Position numbers and translations under genes: made by a program. From assembly GCF_014256275.1 (NCBI RefSeq), contig NZ_JACCFE010000002.1, forward strand, positions 5,560,001 through 5,624,000: DNA of 64,000 nucleotides, written 5' to 3'. Source of the stretch: Rhodococcus sp. 4CII (GTDB taxonomy: Bacteria > Actinomycetota > Actinomycetes > Mycobacteriales > Mycobacteriaceae). This document shows positions 1 through 7,652 of this stretch, piece by piece (within the stretch, counting starts at the first letter, position 1; every line of letters starts with the position of its first letter). A model generated the notes under the pieces. The model worked only from the letters and a program-made list of their open reading frames with translations, was not told the origin of the DNA and made no database searches.

Positions 1-529
1 CGATCTCGGTGACCCGGACCGGCTGGCCGAGGAGTTCCCCGCGCAGCGTGCGGTGCAGGACGGCCTGTGCGTGCTTGGCCGTCGTGTAGCCGGAACCGTT
101 GTCGTACGCCTCGAGCGCAGCCACGGAGGTGACGGTGACGACCAGGCCGTCGCCCGACTCGACGAGCTTCGGCAGCAACGCCTTCGTGACCCGAAGGGTG
201 CCCAGGACATTCGTTTCCCACATCCACCGCCAGTCGTCGAGATCGGCCTCGGCGACGGTGGCCAGTCCCTTGGCGCCGCCCGCATTGTTGACGAGCACGT
301 CGACTCTCGGAAGTACCGCGGCGAACGCGTCCACGGAATCCTGATTCGTGACGTCGAGTTCGAGCGCGGTACCACCGATGTCTTCGGCGATCTTTTCCAG
401 ACGATCCAGTCGCCGGGCCCCGATGACCACGTGAAATCCCTGCTCGGCAAGGGTGCGGGCGGTGGCTTCCCCGATTCCGGAGCTCGCTCCGGTGACGACG
501 GCGATGCGGGTGTCAGGTGAAAGGGTCAT
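1..529 (-). CDS. SDR family NAD(P)-dependent oxidoreductase (3' end outside window)
   Basis: Short-chain dehydrogenase/reductase; the C-terminus runs off the left edge. The visible 176 residues hold the complete cofactor and catalytic signatures: TGASSGIG at residues 13-20, an NNAG motif near residue 87, and a catalytic Tyr-x3-Lys (GYTTAK) near residue 155. The start at 529 gives a canonical N-terminus with the first beta-strand directly before the glycine motif. It lies 9 bp downstream of the dioxygenase gene on the same strand, so the two may be co-transcribed. The position next to a ROK regulator matches the mycobacterial Rv0484c-Rv0485 arrangement. The substrate cannot be told from sequence. 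Confidence 0.9.
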   Translation of the reverse strand, partial: MTLSPDTRIAVVTGASSGIGEATARTLAEQGFHVVIGARRLDRLEKIAEDIGGTALELDVTNQDSVDAFAAVLPRVDVLVNNAGGAKGLATVAEADLDDWRWMWETNVLGTLRVTKALLPKLVESGDGLVVTVTSVAALEAYDNGSGYTTAKHAQAVLHRTLRGELLGQPVRVTEI

Positions 530-538
530 GCCGTCATG

Positions 539-1486
539 TTAGGGCTCGTCGACGACGGAGTATCCACTCGCGTCGCCGGCGATACTGCGGCTGCGCTCGC
601 CCCGGATGTCGACGGGGACGTCGCCCGCCAGGGTGATGCGGTTGAGGCGCCGGTACTGGTCGTCGTAGTCGGCGACCGCGTAATGCTGCGTGGCGCGGTT
701 GTCCCAGATGGCGACGTCGCCGTCCTGCCAGTTCCACCGCGTGGTGAACTCGAGCGAGATGGCGTGGTCCTGCAGAACCCGGAACAGCGCCTGCGACTGG
801 GTGCTGCTCAGGCCGACGAGGCTCTTGATGAAATGGCCGAGCAGGAGGGTGCGTTCACCGGTCTCGGGGTGCACGCGCACCACCGGGTGCTCCGTCTCGA
901 AGTACGTGGACTGGAACTCGGCGCGGTACTCGGTCGCCTTCTCGTCCTGCGCGCGCTCCGCACTGGTCGCGGCGTAGTCGTAGACGTTGGTGTGCGTCGC
1001 CCACAGGTTGTCGGCGAGAACCTTCAGGGGTTCGGGCAGTGCGTTGTAGGCGGCGACACCCGATGCCCACGTGGTGGATCCGCCGTAGGTGGGGAGTTTC
1101 ACGGCACGCAGGATCGACGCCTTCGGGATGCGATCGACGAACGTGACGTCGGTGTGCCAGCTGTTGGCCTTGCCGTAGTCGGAGTCGATGGGCAGGATCT
1201 TCGTGCCGCGCGACGTGACTGTCGGGTGGGCGGTGGTGGGGGAGCCGAGGAGCTCCGCGAACTCGTACTGGGAGTCGTCGGTCAGGTGATCCTGGCCGCG
1301 GAAGAAGATGACCTTGTGGTCGAGCAGCGCCTGGCGGATGAGTGACACGGTGGCGGGGTCGAGGTGGCCGCCGAGCCGGACGCCGTCGATCCGGGCGCCG
1401 ATGTGGGCGCCGAGCTTGACGACGCTCGCAGCGGAGGGGGAAGCGTCCGCTTCGGTCACGGACTCGGGCGCGAAATCGATGGACAT
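539..1486 (-). CDS. atsK: TauD/TfdA-type Fe(II)/2-oxoglutarate dioxygenase, probable alkylsulfatase
   Basis: Non-heme iron, 2-oxoglutarate-dependent dioxygenase of 315 residues. The iron triad is visible as H111-x-D113 in NSWHTDVTF and the distal H268 in ATQHYAVAD. Arginines near 279-283 can bind 2-oxoglutarate. The motifs IDGVRLGG, NRATQH and GDVPVD match, from memory, type II alkylsulfatases (Pseudomonas AtsK, mycobacterial Rv3406), which oxidise alkyl sulfate esters to release sulfate and an aldehyde. The role would be sulfur scavenging in the cytoplasm. An AAAGG ribosome site precedes the ATG. A cysteine-codon leader peptide lies about 600 bp away, which fits a sulfur theme. Taurine or another sulfonate as substrate is not excluded. 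Confidence 0.85.
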   Translation of the reverse strand: MSIDFAPESVTEADASPSAASVVKLGAHIGARIDGVRLGGHLDPATVSLIRQALLDHKVIFFRGQDHLTDDSQYEFAELLGSPTTAHPTVTSRGTKILPIDSDYGKANSWHTDVTFVDRIPKASILRAVKLPTYGGSTTWASGVAAYNALPEPLKVLADNLWATHTNVYDYAATSAERAQDEKATEYRAEFQSTYFETEHPVVRVHPETGERTLLLGHFIKSLVGLSSTQSQALFRVLQDHAISLEFTTRWNWQDGDVAIWDNRATQHYAVADYDDQYRRLNRITLAGDVPVDIRGERSRSIAGDASGYSVVDEP

Positions 1487-1662
1487 GATGGACCTTTCGG
1501 ATACCGGAGGCGGTGGAGTCCCGTAACCGAACCATCGCGGCGCGAGTTGCCGGAAGGATTTGCGTCACCCTGATCGCAACCGGACGGCGAACAACGCCCA
1601 GTGCCGCTGGGGCGCTGGACGCTGCTCTCGCTCCCGGTGTCGACCGAGTTGTGGTGTGGGGG

Positions 1663-1956
1663 CTACCGCTTCCGGTAGGTCGAGGAGAACGGCGGACGCG
1701 CCAGCCGGAGCAGTTCGAGGGCGAGCAGGGAACCCCGTGGCCCCAGTTCGTCCTGATACCGCCGGATCACGTCCGTCTCGCCGCCCAGCGCGACCATGGG
1801 CGCTCCTGTCTCGACCCGAGTCCGCGCGGCGAGCTGTGCGAGAGCGAGCCGGCGATTGACGGCGTCCAGGATCTCCGCGTCGAGGCGGGCGATCTCGGCG
1901 TGAATCCGGCTCAGGTCGGCGGACCCGGTGGCGGGTTCCGCGTGGATCTCGGTCAT
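1663..1956 (-). CDS. Chorismate mutase (AroQ type)
   Basis: Small all-helical protein of 97 residues with the AroQ chorismate mutase pattern. A helix with RIHAEIARLDAEILDAVNRR carries the first active-site Arg region, followed by LAARTRVETGAP and a C-terminal helix containing ELLRLARP. The enzyme converts chorismate to prephenate for Phe/Tyr synthesis. The start at 1956 is preferred because GAGGAG lies about 6 nt upstream; a longer frame starts at 1998 but lacks a good site. It has no signal peptide, unlike secreted mycobacterial AroQ. Its promoter region is shared with the divergent leader ORF and ROK gene. Confidence 0.8.
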   Translation of the reverse strand: MTEIHAEPATGSADLSRIHAEIARLDAEILDAVNRRLALAQLAARTRVETGAPMVALGGETDVIRRYQDELGPRGSLLALELLRLARPPFSSTYRKR

Positions 1957-2037
1957 CGTCGCTCCTCGACCTGGTGAAGACCTGGTTGCTGTGTACATTC
2001 ATCGTCCGGCGTCGGACCGTATCCGGACAGCCACCCT

Positions 2038-2059
2038 GGGGGTGGAGAGTTCCACCCCC
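2038..2059. promoter_or_regulatory. Perfect 9-bp inverted repeat, candidate operator
   Basis: GGGGGTGGA and TCCACCCCC are exact reverse complements separated by gagt. The site sits between the chorismate mutase start (minus strand) and the promoter of the leader ORF (plus strand), about 20 bp upstream of the proposed -35. An operator for the ROK regulator encoded downstream is a reasonable guess; it could also form a transcript hairpin. No partner is proven. Confidence 0.45.
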
Positions 2060-2080
2060 TGATACCGGCGCGCCCTCCGA

Positions 2081-2109
2081 TTGGTGAAACCGGGCGAAGC
2101 TGCTATTTT
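2081..2109 (+). promoter_or_regulatory. Sigma-70-type promoter of the cysteine-rich leader ORF
   Basis: TTGGTG (2081-2086) and TATTTT (2104-2109) are spaced by 17 bp. The expected start of transcription, six to seven bases after the -10, coincides with the ATG at 2116. The leader ORF would therefore be read from a leaderless mRNA, which is common in actinobacteria. Confidence 0.6.
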
Positions 2110-2115
2110 CGTGTC

Positions 2116-2229
2116 ATGTCCTCAGGCCAGTCGACCGCTCCGCGGGTCACCTATGTGACCTCCGCGCTGGGTTCGCGGCTGCCCTTGGCGCGGGAACTGT
2201 GTTGTCGCCGTCTCAGCTTCTGCAGCTAA
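2116..2229 (+). CDS. Cysteine-rich leader peptide (uORF) upstream of the ROK regulator
   Basis: A 37-codon ORF whose C-terminal end reads LARELCCRRLSFCS, with tandem Cys codons 29-30, a third at 36, and Arg pairs between. In actinobacteria, short uORFs ending in clustered Cys codons are known to sense charged tRNA-Cys and control downstream sulfur genes by translational attenuation. The ORF starts exactly where a leaderless transcript from the 2081-2109 promoter would begin. It ends 108 nt before the ROK start. The gap holds two alternative stems that compete for the same partner. The peptide is probably only a regulatory product. Confidence 0.65.
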   Translation: MSSGQSTAPRVTYVTSALGSRLPLARELCCRRLSFCS

Positions 2230-2253
2230 TTCGCGCCGTCTTCTCCTGATCGA

Positions 2254-2285
2254 CCGTCCCTCTCGTCCCAATCTGTTCGGGACGG
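2254..2285 (+). promoter_or_regulatory. Alternative hairpins between leader ORF and ROK gene (putative attenuator)
   Basis: GGGACGG at 2279-2285 can pair with CCGTCCC at 2254-2260. Its GGGACG core can pair instead with CGTCCC at 2264-2269. Two mutually exclusive stems just after a cysteine-codon leader ORF are what an attenuator would look like. No U-tract follows, so translational control is more likely than Rho-independent termination. This is inference from base pairing by eye. Confidence 0.4.
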
Positions 2286-2337
2286 ATGCAGCGTTCGGAC
2301 GAAGGTGCGCACCGCCTCCGCATGCAAGGACTGCCAC

Positions 2338-3615
2338 GTGTCTACCCCCACGCTCACCATTCCCAACCGCACCGGATCCGCGTCCCGATTCCCGCGGCCG
2401 GCGTCGTCCCGTCCTCGTCTCCACATCGTTCCCCCCGAACTGCGCATCAGCGACGGTCCGGCCGCGGGTGTTCTGCGGGTTGCCCGGTCTCGCGGGCCGC
2501 TGTCGCGGGACGTCGCCGCGAAGGCCACCGGACTGAGCATTGCGACCGTCAACCGTCAGGTGTCGGCCCTGCTCGACCTCGGTCTGCTGCGTGAGCGCGG
2601 CGACCTCACGCCGTCCGGCGCGATCGGGCGTCCGCGCGTTCCGTTCGAGGTCAACCACGAGCCGTACCTGACGGTCGGCATCCACATCGGCGCGGTCGTG
2701 ACCAGCATCATCGCGAGCGATCTGCGCGGGAAGGTGCTCGGCGCGGTCGAGGTGCCCACCCCGCAGGGATCGTCCGCCGACGCGCTCACCGCTATCGCTC
2801 GCAGTGCTCGGGCGTTCGCCTCCCGCTGGCATCGGCGCCGTCCGTTGTGGGCGGGTGTCGCGCTCGGTGGGCGCGTCGATCCGCAGACCGGTGTCGTCGA
2901 CCATCCCCGGCTGGGGTGGAAGTCCGCGCAGGTCGGCGCGGTCATCGCCACCGGACTCGGACTGCCCGTGTCCGTCGCCGCGCACGTCGAGGCGATGGCC
3001 GCGTCCGAGCTGCTACTCAGCCCGGACAGCGAAGACGGTGTGGCGCAAGGCGAAACGGGCCTGTACTTCTACGCCCGCGAGACGGCGGGCATCGCGATCA
3101 CCATCGACGGTCGCGTCCACACACCGTCGAGCGGCCCCGGTTCCATCGCGCACCTGCCGACCGGCTCGTCCGCGCAGTGCTCGTGCGGCTCACGCGGATG
3201 CCTCGAGGCGACGATCAGCGATCGCGCAGTCCTCTCCGCCGCCCTCGATGCGGGCATCCTTCCGGAGTCGAACCAGCGGCCGACGATGAGCGCCCTCTAC
3301 AAGGTGGCGGCCACGGGTTCCGTTCCCGCGCATGATCTTCTGGTGAAGCGTGCCCAGGTGCTCGGGAAGACGGTGGCCATGCTGCGGGATCTGTTCAACC
3401 CCGACCGGGTGATCCTCGGCGGTCAGGCGTTCACCGAGTATCCGGCCGGTATCCCCCACGTCGCGGAGGCCTTTGCGCTGGCGTCGTCGCTGGAGCGCAG
3501 GGACATTCGCATCTCCGGATTCGGCAACCGGGTGCAGGAGTACGCGTCGACGGTGGTGTCGCTGAGCACCCTCTACTCCGATCCGATCGGCGCGATGCGC
3601 CGGACTTCGCTCTAG
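2338..3615 (+). CDS. ROK family transcriptional regulator (Rv0485-like)
   Basis: Regulator of the ROK (repressor, ORF, kinase) family, 425 residues from the GTG at 2338, which has AAGGA seven bases upstream. An upstream GTG at 2305 is possible but lacks a separate ribosome site. An N-terminal winged helix (LSRDVAAKATGLSIATVNRQVSALLDLGLL) is followed by the ROK sugar-kinase-like fold. The ROK zinc signature CSCGSRGCLE is intact. The N-terminal phosphate loop (GIHIGAVVTS) lacks the usual Asp-Gly-Gly-Thr pattern, so kinase activity is unlikely. The neighbourhood matches mycobacterial Rv0485. Expression is probably governed by the upstream leader ORF. Confidence 0.9.
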   Translation: MSTPTLTIPNRTGSASRFPRPASSRPRLHIVPPELRISDGPAAGVLRVARSRGPLSRDVAAKATGLSIATVNRQVSALLDLGLLRERGDLTPSGAIGRPRVPFEVNHEPYLTVGIHIGAVVTSIIASDLRGKVLGAVEVPTPQGSSADALTAIARSARAFASRWHRRRPLWAGVALGGRVDPQTGVVDHPRLGWKSAQVGAVIATGLGLPVSVAAHVEAMAASELLLSPDSEDGVAQGETGLYFYARETAGIAITIDGRVHTPSSGPGSIAHLPTGSSAQCSCGSRGCLEATISDRAVLSAALDAGILPESNQRPTMSALYKVAATGSVPAHDLLVKRAQVLGKTVAMLRDLFNPDRVILGGQAFTEYPAGIPHVAEAFALASSLERRDIRISGFGNRVQEYASTVVSLSTLYSDPIGAMRRTSL

Positions 3616-3624
3616 CGTCACAGC

Positions 3625-3668
3625 AATTCGTCAGCCGTACAGGCAACAGCGTGTGCGGCTGACGAATT
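3625..3668. terminator. 44-bp hairpin element, copy 1 (bidirectional terminator?)
   Basis: Outer arms AATTCGTCAGCCG (3625-3637) and CGGCTGACGAATT (3656-3668) are exact reverse complements. The inner part still pairs with two imperfect positions around an AACA loop. It lies between the stop of the ROK gene and the stop of the convergent DUF742 gene. The same 13-bp arms recur in the palindrome at 14953-14996, which has the same total length. There is no clear U-tract. Confidence 0.75.
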
Positions 3669-3699
3669 CGTGTGTGCGGGTGCGGCGCCCAGGGAGGGT

Positions 3700-4290
3700 T
3701 CAGATCGTGCGCAGCCCGTCGAGGACGCGTTGCATCAGTTCCCGGTCCGGTCCGGTGGACCCGGCGGTCTCGTGCACGGTCACCGCCCCGGCGGCGGCCA
3801 GGTCGCCGACGAGCACCCGCGCGACTCCCAGCGGGATCGACGCGAGTGACGCGATCTCGGCCACCGACCGCGGCTCGGAGCACAGTGCGAAGACGCGGCG
3901 CGGGTCGTCCGGCGCCGGCATCCCGTCCACCACGGCGTCGCCGTCCGCGCTGGCCACGACGAGGGCTTCGAGCGGCAGATCGACCCCGGACACGGTTCTC
4001 CCGCCCGTGAGAATGAACGGCCGCACGATGGAGACGGTGTCCTCGGGCACCACCCATTCGGTGGACCTGTCGTGGGCGCCGGACGGCGCGCCGACGGGTC
4101 CGGGCACGGCGTCCACCTGCGCCGGCATCTCCTCGGCGGCGGCGGGCGGGACCCACTCGGTCGACTCCGGCGACGCCGGATCCGCTGTCGACGACTGCTC
4201 GTTCCGGGCGCCGCGTCCGCGTCGTGCGGCCGACCCGAAACGCGCCCCGGTCGCGCCGATCAACGGCCAGTTCTCATCGCTCACAGTCAT
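3700..4290 (-). CDS. DUF742 family protein, orphan
   Basis: The C-terminal 115 residues form a DUF742 domain: RPFILTGGRT, LPLEALV, then RRVFALCSEPRSVAEIASLASIPLGVARVLVGDLAAAG, a helix-rich segment resembling a winged helix. DUF742 proteins usually sit in conservons between a roadblock protein and a small GTPase; none of those partners is nearby. The first 80 residues are low-complexity and probably disordered. The ATG at 4290 has AGAAGGG about eight bases upstream. The open frame continues upstream to 5217 but without coding character. The function is unknown; a regulatory partner role is typical of the family. Confidence 0.8.
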   Translation of the reverse strand: MTVSDENWPLIGATGARFGSAARRGRGARNEQSSTADPASPESTEWVPPAAAEEMPAQVDAVPGPVGAPSGAHDRSTEWVVPEDTVSIVRPFILTGGRTVSGVDLPLEALVVASADGDAVVDGMPAPDDPRRVFALCSEPRSVAEIASLASIPLGVARVLVGDLAAAGAVTVHETAGSTGPDRELMQRVLDGLRTI

Positions 4291-4410
4291 CGGTCGGGAC
4301 CCTTCTCGCACTACCCCACCCGCTCCATCGTCCCAAACCCCGGTGTAGAGCGAACGAACCGGTCCCTGTGATTCCGGCGACACGCTGCGTGCGAGCGATA
4401 GATTTGCAGC

Positions 4411-5076
4411 GTGACCCATTGGCGGCAGAACTCGGATCCCTTCCTCGCTCCCGATCTCGGCCGGTCCGCGCTGCTCGTCGTCGACATGCAGGTGGACTTC
4501 GTGGACGGCGGGACGGCGCCGGTTCCCGGGACCTCGGCGGTGCTGCCGGCGATCGCGCGTCTCGTGGACGCCTACCGGGAATCGTCGGCGCCGATCGTGC
4601 ACGTCGTCCGGTTGTACGCGGGAGACGACGTGGACCTGTGCCGTCGCCGGGTGATCGCGGCCGGGCTCGGCATCGTCGGACCGGGCACCGCCGGCTCCCA
4701 GATGGCGCCCGAGTTGGGCGTGCCGCCGCTGGACCCCGAGTCCCTCCTCGCCGGTCGGCCCCAGGCCGTCTCGCCCACCGAGATGATCCTGTTCAAGCCT
4801 CGATGGAGTGCGTTCTACCGCACCGACCTCGACGACCACCTGCGCCGGTGGCGGGTCGACACGGTGGTGATCGCGGGGTGCAACTACGCCAATTGCCCAC
4901 GAGCCACGATCGTCGACGCCAGCGCACGCGACTACAGGGTGCTCGTCGCCGCCGATGCGATCTCGGGCATCGACGCGCGCCATCTCGAGGAGGCCGGACG
5001 CATCGGGGTCCTCCACGCGGAGACCGACGAGATCGTCGCGGCGTTGCAGCCACCCGAACTCGAAGTGATCAGCTGA
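4411..5076 (+). CDS. Isochorismatase-like cysteine hydrolase
   Basis: 221 residues with the isochorismatase-like fold. ALLVVDMQVDFVDGG carries the catalytic Asp, KPRWSAFYRTDLDDHLR carries the Lys, and VIAGCNYANCPRATIVDASARDY carries the nucleophilic Cys at the usual position followed by the family's typical DA motif. Such enzymes hydrolyse isochorismate, nicotinamide or related amides; the substrate is not evident here. Translation starts at a GTG without a ribosome site. A TAGATT -10-like box lies six bases upstream, so the message may be leaderless. The 3' end overlaps the convergent gene by 8 bp. Confidence 0.85.
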   Translation: MTHWRQNSDPFLAPDLGRSALLVVDMQVDFVDGGTAPVPGTSAVLPAIARLVDAYRESSAPIVHVVRLYAGDDVDLCRRRVIAAGLGIVGPGTAGSQMAPELGVPPLDPESLLAGRPQAVSPTEMILFKPRWSAFYRTDLDDHLRRWRVDTVVIAGCNYANCPRATIVDASARDYRVLVAADAISGIDARHLEEAGRIGVLHAETDEIVAALQPPELEVIS

Positions 5077-6100
5077 GGGGAGGCGCCGACGTCGCGTCCG
5101 GCGGCGCACCCCGCCGGCGCAACTCCGCGCGTGCCCTCTCGATGCCGCCGTGCTCGAGCGCGGCGAGCGGTGATTCATCGGCCCACACCAGGGTGCCGCG
5201 ACGGCGGACCGTGACACTCATCGAACCCGCGAGGTGCTCGAGGGCGCCGGGGGTGTTGCGGCGCTCGGCGGGGAGCGGCACCGGCAGCACGTGCGCCGAG
5301 CCGAGCGGGGAGCCACCCTCGATCTCGACGCTCCACGTGCGGCCGCGACCGCGCAGCCACCACCGGTCGTCGGTGACGTGCGCCCGGACGGGGGAGGTGA
5401 CCGGATTGCCGAGGCGGATCACCGTGCCGTCCGGCAGCGCGACGACGACGGCCGTGACCTCGGTGCGCAGCCTGCCCGCGGTGATCTCGCCGCCCGCGAA
5501 CGCGACACACGCCTGCCGGTCGGCGAACCCCTGGGCCTGACCCCACCACCAGGAGTCGGGGAATCCATCTCTTCCCCAACTTTTTTCGCCGTACACCTGG
5601 GCGCCGTCGAGGTCGACCTCGGTGCCGCCCAGCACGGCCGTTCCCTCGGCCCTGCCGCCGAGCAACCATGGGTGCCAGTATTGGTTGAGTGCGGGCACGG
5701 TCTGGAACACACTCGACCCGCCGAGCCTGCGCCGCGGCCACGGGACCTGCGCGCCGACCCGGACGTCGAGCCGGGCGTCCGGCCCGAGATCCACCCGGAC
5801 CCGGTCGACGGACCCGCGGAACAGATCGCCGGCGAACGCGCCGAGTCCGGTCGGGTTGGCGTGACCCTCCGGATGCGCGGCGGTGCGCAGGAACCGGGTG
5901 GGGTGACCGGCGAGACCGAGCGTGGCCCAGTGCCCGTCGGCGGCCCGGTTGATTCCGGCCAGCGCGACCACGACCTGTCCCGTCGCGGGCTGGGTGAACC
6001 GCCAGAAATAGCCCTCCATCGCAACGTCGTGCGCGGCGAGGAGGTTGCCGAACGGCAGATCCGCGCCAGTGGCGCGGTACGCCCGCAGCAGCCGCGACAT
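5069..6100 (-). CDS. Tocopherol-cyclase-like family protein
   Basis: 343 residues with motifs of the tocopherol cyclase family: an N-terminal EGYFWRF, a central YGEKSWGRDGFPDSWWWGQAQGF, and many Trp and Gly residues expected for a paired lipocalin-like beta-barrel. Plant tocopherol cyclases close the chromanol ring; bacterial members are mostly uncharacterised and can act on hydrophobic substrates or as lipid-binding proteins. No signal peptide is visible. It is the last gene of a minus-strand pair, three bases after the thioesterase stop, so the two are probably co-translated. The family call rests on motif memory only. Confidence 0.7.
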   Translation of the reverse strand: MSRLLRAYRATGADLPFGNLLAAHDVAMEGYFWRFTQPATGQVVVALAGINRAADGHWATLGLAGHPTRFLRTAAHPEGHANPTGLGAFAGDLFRGSVDRVRVDLGPDARLDVRVGAQVPWPRRRLGGSSVFQTVPALNQYWHPWLLGGRAEGTAVLGGTEVDLDGAQVYGEKSWGRDGFPDSWWWGQAQGFADRQACVAFAGGEITAGRLRTEVTAVVVALPDGTVIRLGNPVTSPVRAHVTDDRWWLRGRGRTWSVEIEGGSPLGSAHVLPVPLPAERRNTPGALEHLAGSMSVTVRRRGTLVWADESPLAALEHGGIERARAELRRRGAPPDATSAPPLS

Positions 6101-6103
6101 CGG

Positions 6104-6508
6104 TCAGCTTTCCGGCTGCGGATGCAGCACTGCCTGTGACTGTGTCACCTGCGCCACGAGGCGGTCCGCGTCGTCCCGCAGTTCGGTGACGATCGCGACC
6201 GTGCTCCGTCCGGCGTGCAGCGGGCGCGCCGTCGCGGTGACGGTGCCCCTCCGGACGCCGCGGGTGAACACCGTGCTCGAACTCGTCGTCGACGTCGCCG
6301 CGCCGGCGGGCAGATTGAGGAACGCACAAACGGCACCGACGCTGTCGGCGAGCGTCATCAGCGCGCCGCCGTGCAAGCCGTTCCCGGCGGTGGTCCGGTG
6401 CTGTTCCCAGTCGAGATGCCCGACCACTTCCTCGGGCGCGGCCTTGGTGAGGCGAACCCCCGTGTGCACGGCGAACGGCATGGTCGCGACGAGATCAGCG
6501 GGATCCAT
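6104..6508 (-). CDS. PaaI/hotdog-fold thioesterase
   Basis: Hotdog-fold acyl-CoA thioesterase of 134 residues. The central signature GNGLHGGALMTLADSVGAVCAF holds the HGG loop and the acidic residue typical of PaaI-type enzymes. It would hydrolyse an acyl- or aryl-CoA to the acid and CoA in the cytoplasm. The ATG at 6508 was chosen because the preceding residues in the longer frame have no family character; the ribosome site is weak. It is separated by three bases from the downstream tocopherol-cyclase-like gene. Natural substrate unknown. Confidence 0.85.
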   Translation of the reverse strand: MDPADLVATMPFAVHTGVRLTKAAPEEVVGHLDWEQHRTTAGNGLHGGALMTLADSVGAVCAFLNLPAGAATSTTSSSTVFTRGVRRGTVTATARPLHAGRSTVAIVTELRDDADRLVAQVTQSQAVLHPQPES

Positions 6509-6587
6509 ACCCGTGGATGCTAGGCGGGGAGCCGAACCCGCGCAGGCGGTTCGCGAGGCTGGATCTCCGGAGGTCCGAGCCGGTCGG

Positions 6588-7361
6588 TCAGAGGGGCAGC
6601 GACGACTCCGCGAGCCCGGCCGGTGCCCCGCGGCGGCGGAACCACTCCCGGCCGAACGCCGCCAGAAGCTGCTCCTCGGGCATCTGGAGGAACGGACCGA
6701 AATCCCCGATCTGGGTGGCGTGCGCATGCATCGCGGCGCGCTTGGCGTCCATCGCCGAGCTGACGTCCACGACCGTGGTGATCTCGGAATCGGGAAGCCC
6801 GAACGTGTCGAGGTCCGGCGGTTGAGCGTTGTCGGACCATTCGGGATTGGCGGCCAAGAGACTCCGCAGGTGATCGCGGCTCACGGCGGCCTCGTAGACG
6901 TGCGGCACACCGGCCAGTTCGGCGGCGCGGAGGCCGACGTGGTGGACCTGGACATGATCCGGGTGTCCGTAACCACCGTTCGGGTCGTAGATGGTGACCA
7001 CGTCGGCGGATTCCTCGACGAGGATCGCCGCGACCCGGGCAGCGGCCTCCTCGACGTCGACGTTGCAGAACGCCGCGGGATTCTCGTTCTCCGGCGTTCC
7101 CGCCATCCCCGAATCCGCATAGTGCAGCAACACCACTCGCTGGGCGCCGAGCAGCGACGTCGACTCCTCCAACTCGCGACGCCGGCGCTCGGCGAGCGAC
7201 TCGCCTTCGGTCAGGATCCCGTCGGGGGTCTCGCCGAGCGCCCCGTCCGTCGCGGTGACGACGACGACGCGATGGCCGGCGTCGGCGGCCTGACGCATCA
7301 CGCCGCCGGTGGTGAACACTTCGTCGTCGGGATGGGCGTGGAAACACACCAGGACACTCAT
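6588..7361 (-). CDS. PIG-L/LmbE family deacetylase (MshB/Mca-like)
   Basis: 257-residue zinc hydrolase of the PIG-L family. The N-terminal FHAHPDDE carries the zinc ligands and catalytic Asp, and the downstream GYGHPDHVQVHHV supplies the third His ligand. In actinobacteria this family includes MshB, which deacetylates GlcNAc-inositol in mycothiol synthesis, and Mca, which cleaves mycothiol conjugates. The gene lies about 1.1 kb from mshA, on the opposite strand, which hints at thiol metabolism, but paralogues with other N-acetyl substrates are common. The MSVLVCFHAHPDDE start is standard. The roughly 290 bp upstream to the next gene hold only promoter-like sequence. Confidence 0.85.
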   Translation of the reverse strand: MSVLVCFHAHPDDEVFTTGGVMRQAADAGHRVVVVTATDGALGETPDGILTEGESLAERRRRELEESTSLLGAQRVVLLHYADSGMAGTPENENPAAFCNVDVEEAAARVAAILVEESADVVTIYDPNGGYGHPDHVQVHHVGLRAAELAGVPHVYEAAVSRDHLRSLLAANPEWSDNAQPPDLDTFGLPDSEITTVVDVSSAMDAKRAAMHAHATQIGDFGPFLQMPEEQLLAAFGREWFRRRGAPAGLAESSLPL

Positions 7362-7652
7362 GAGCGCAATACTTGCACGTACTGGAAGTCGCGGCCACGA
7401 TCTGTGAGGCTCGACGCGTGTTCGGTATCGCGGCCCCGGCTCGGCAGCGTTCTCGGCCGCAGGATTCGTCGCCCGCGTATAGATCCCCATGGTCGGCATC
7501 GGCATCGTCACGAAGCTGTCCGGAGCGCGAATGAGCGCGACGTCCATCGGCGCGATCCGGGTGTCCGCGTCGCTCCGGAAGCTGGTGATGGTCGCGGTCC
7601 TCGCGGTGGCGGTCCTGACGATTCCGCTGCTGCCGGCCTCTATGGTGACCCC

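Noticed and set aside
1487..1662. Second cysteine leader ORF upstream of the alkylsulfatase-like gene
   Set aside because: Short frames in this region on the minus strand contain no clustered Cys codons.
6045..7652. Long plus-strand extension upstream of the alpha/beta hydrolase
   Set aside because: It runs antisense through the thioesterase and deacetylase genes. The hydrolase fold begins at 7653, where a -10-like box precedes the ATG.
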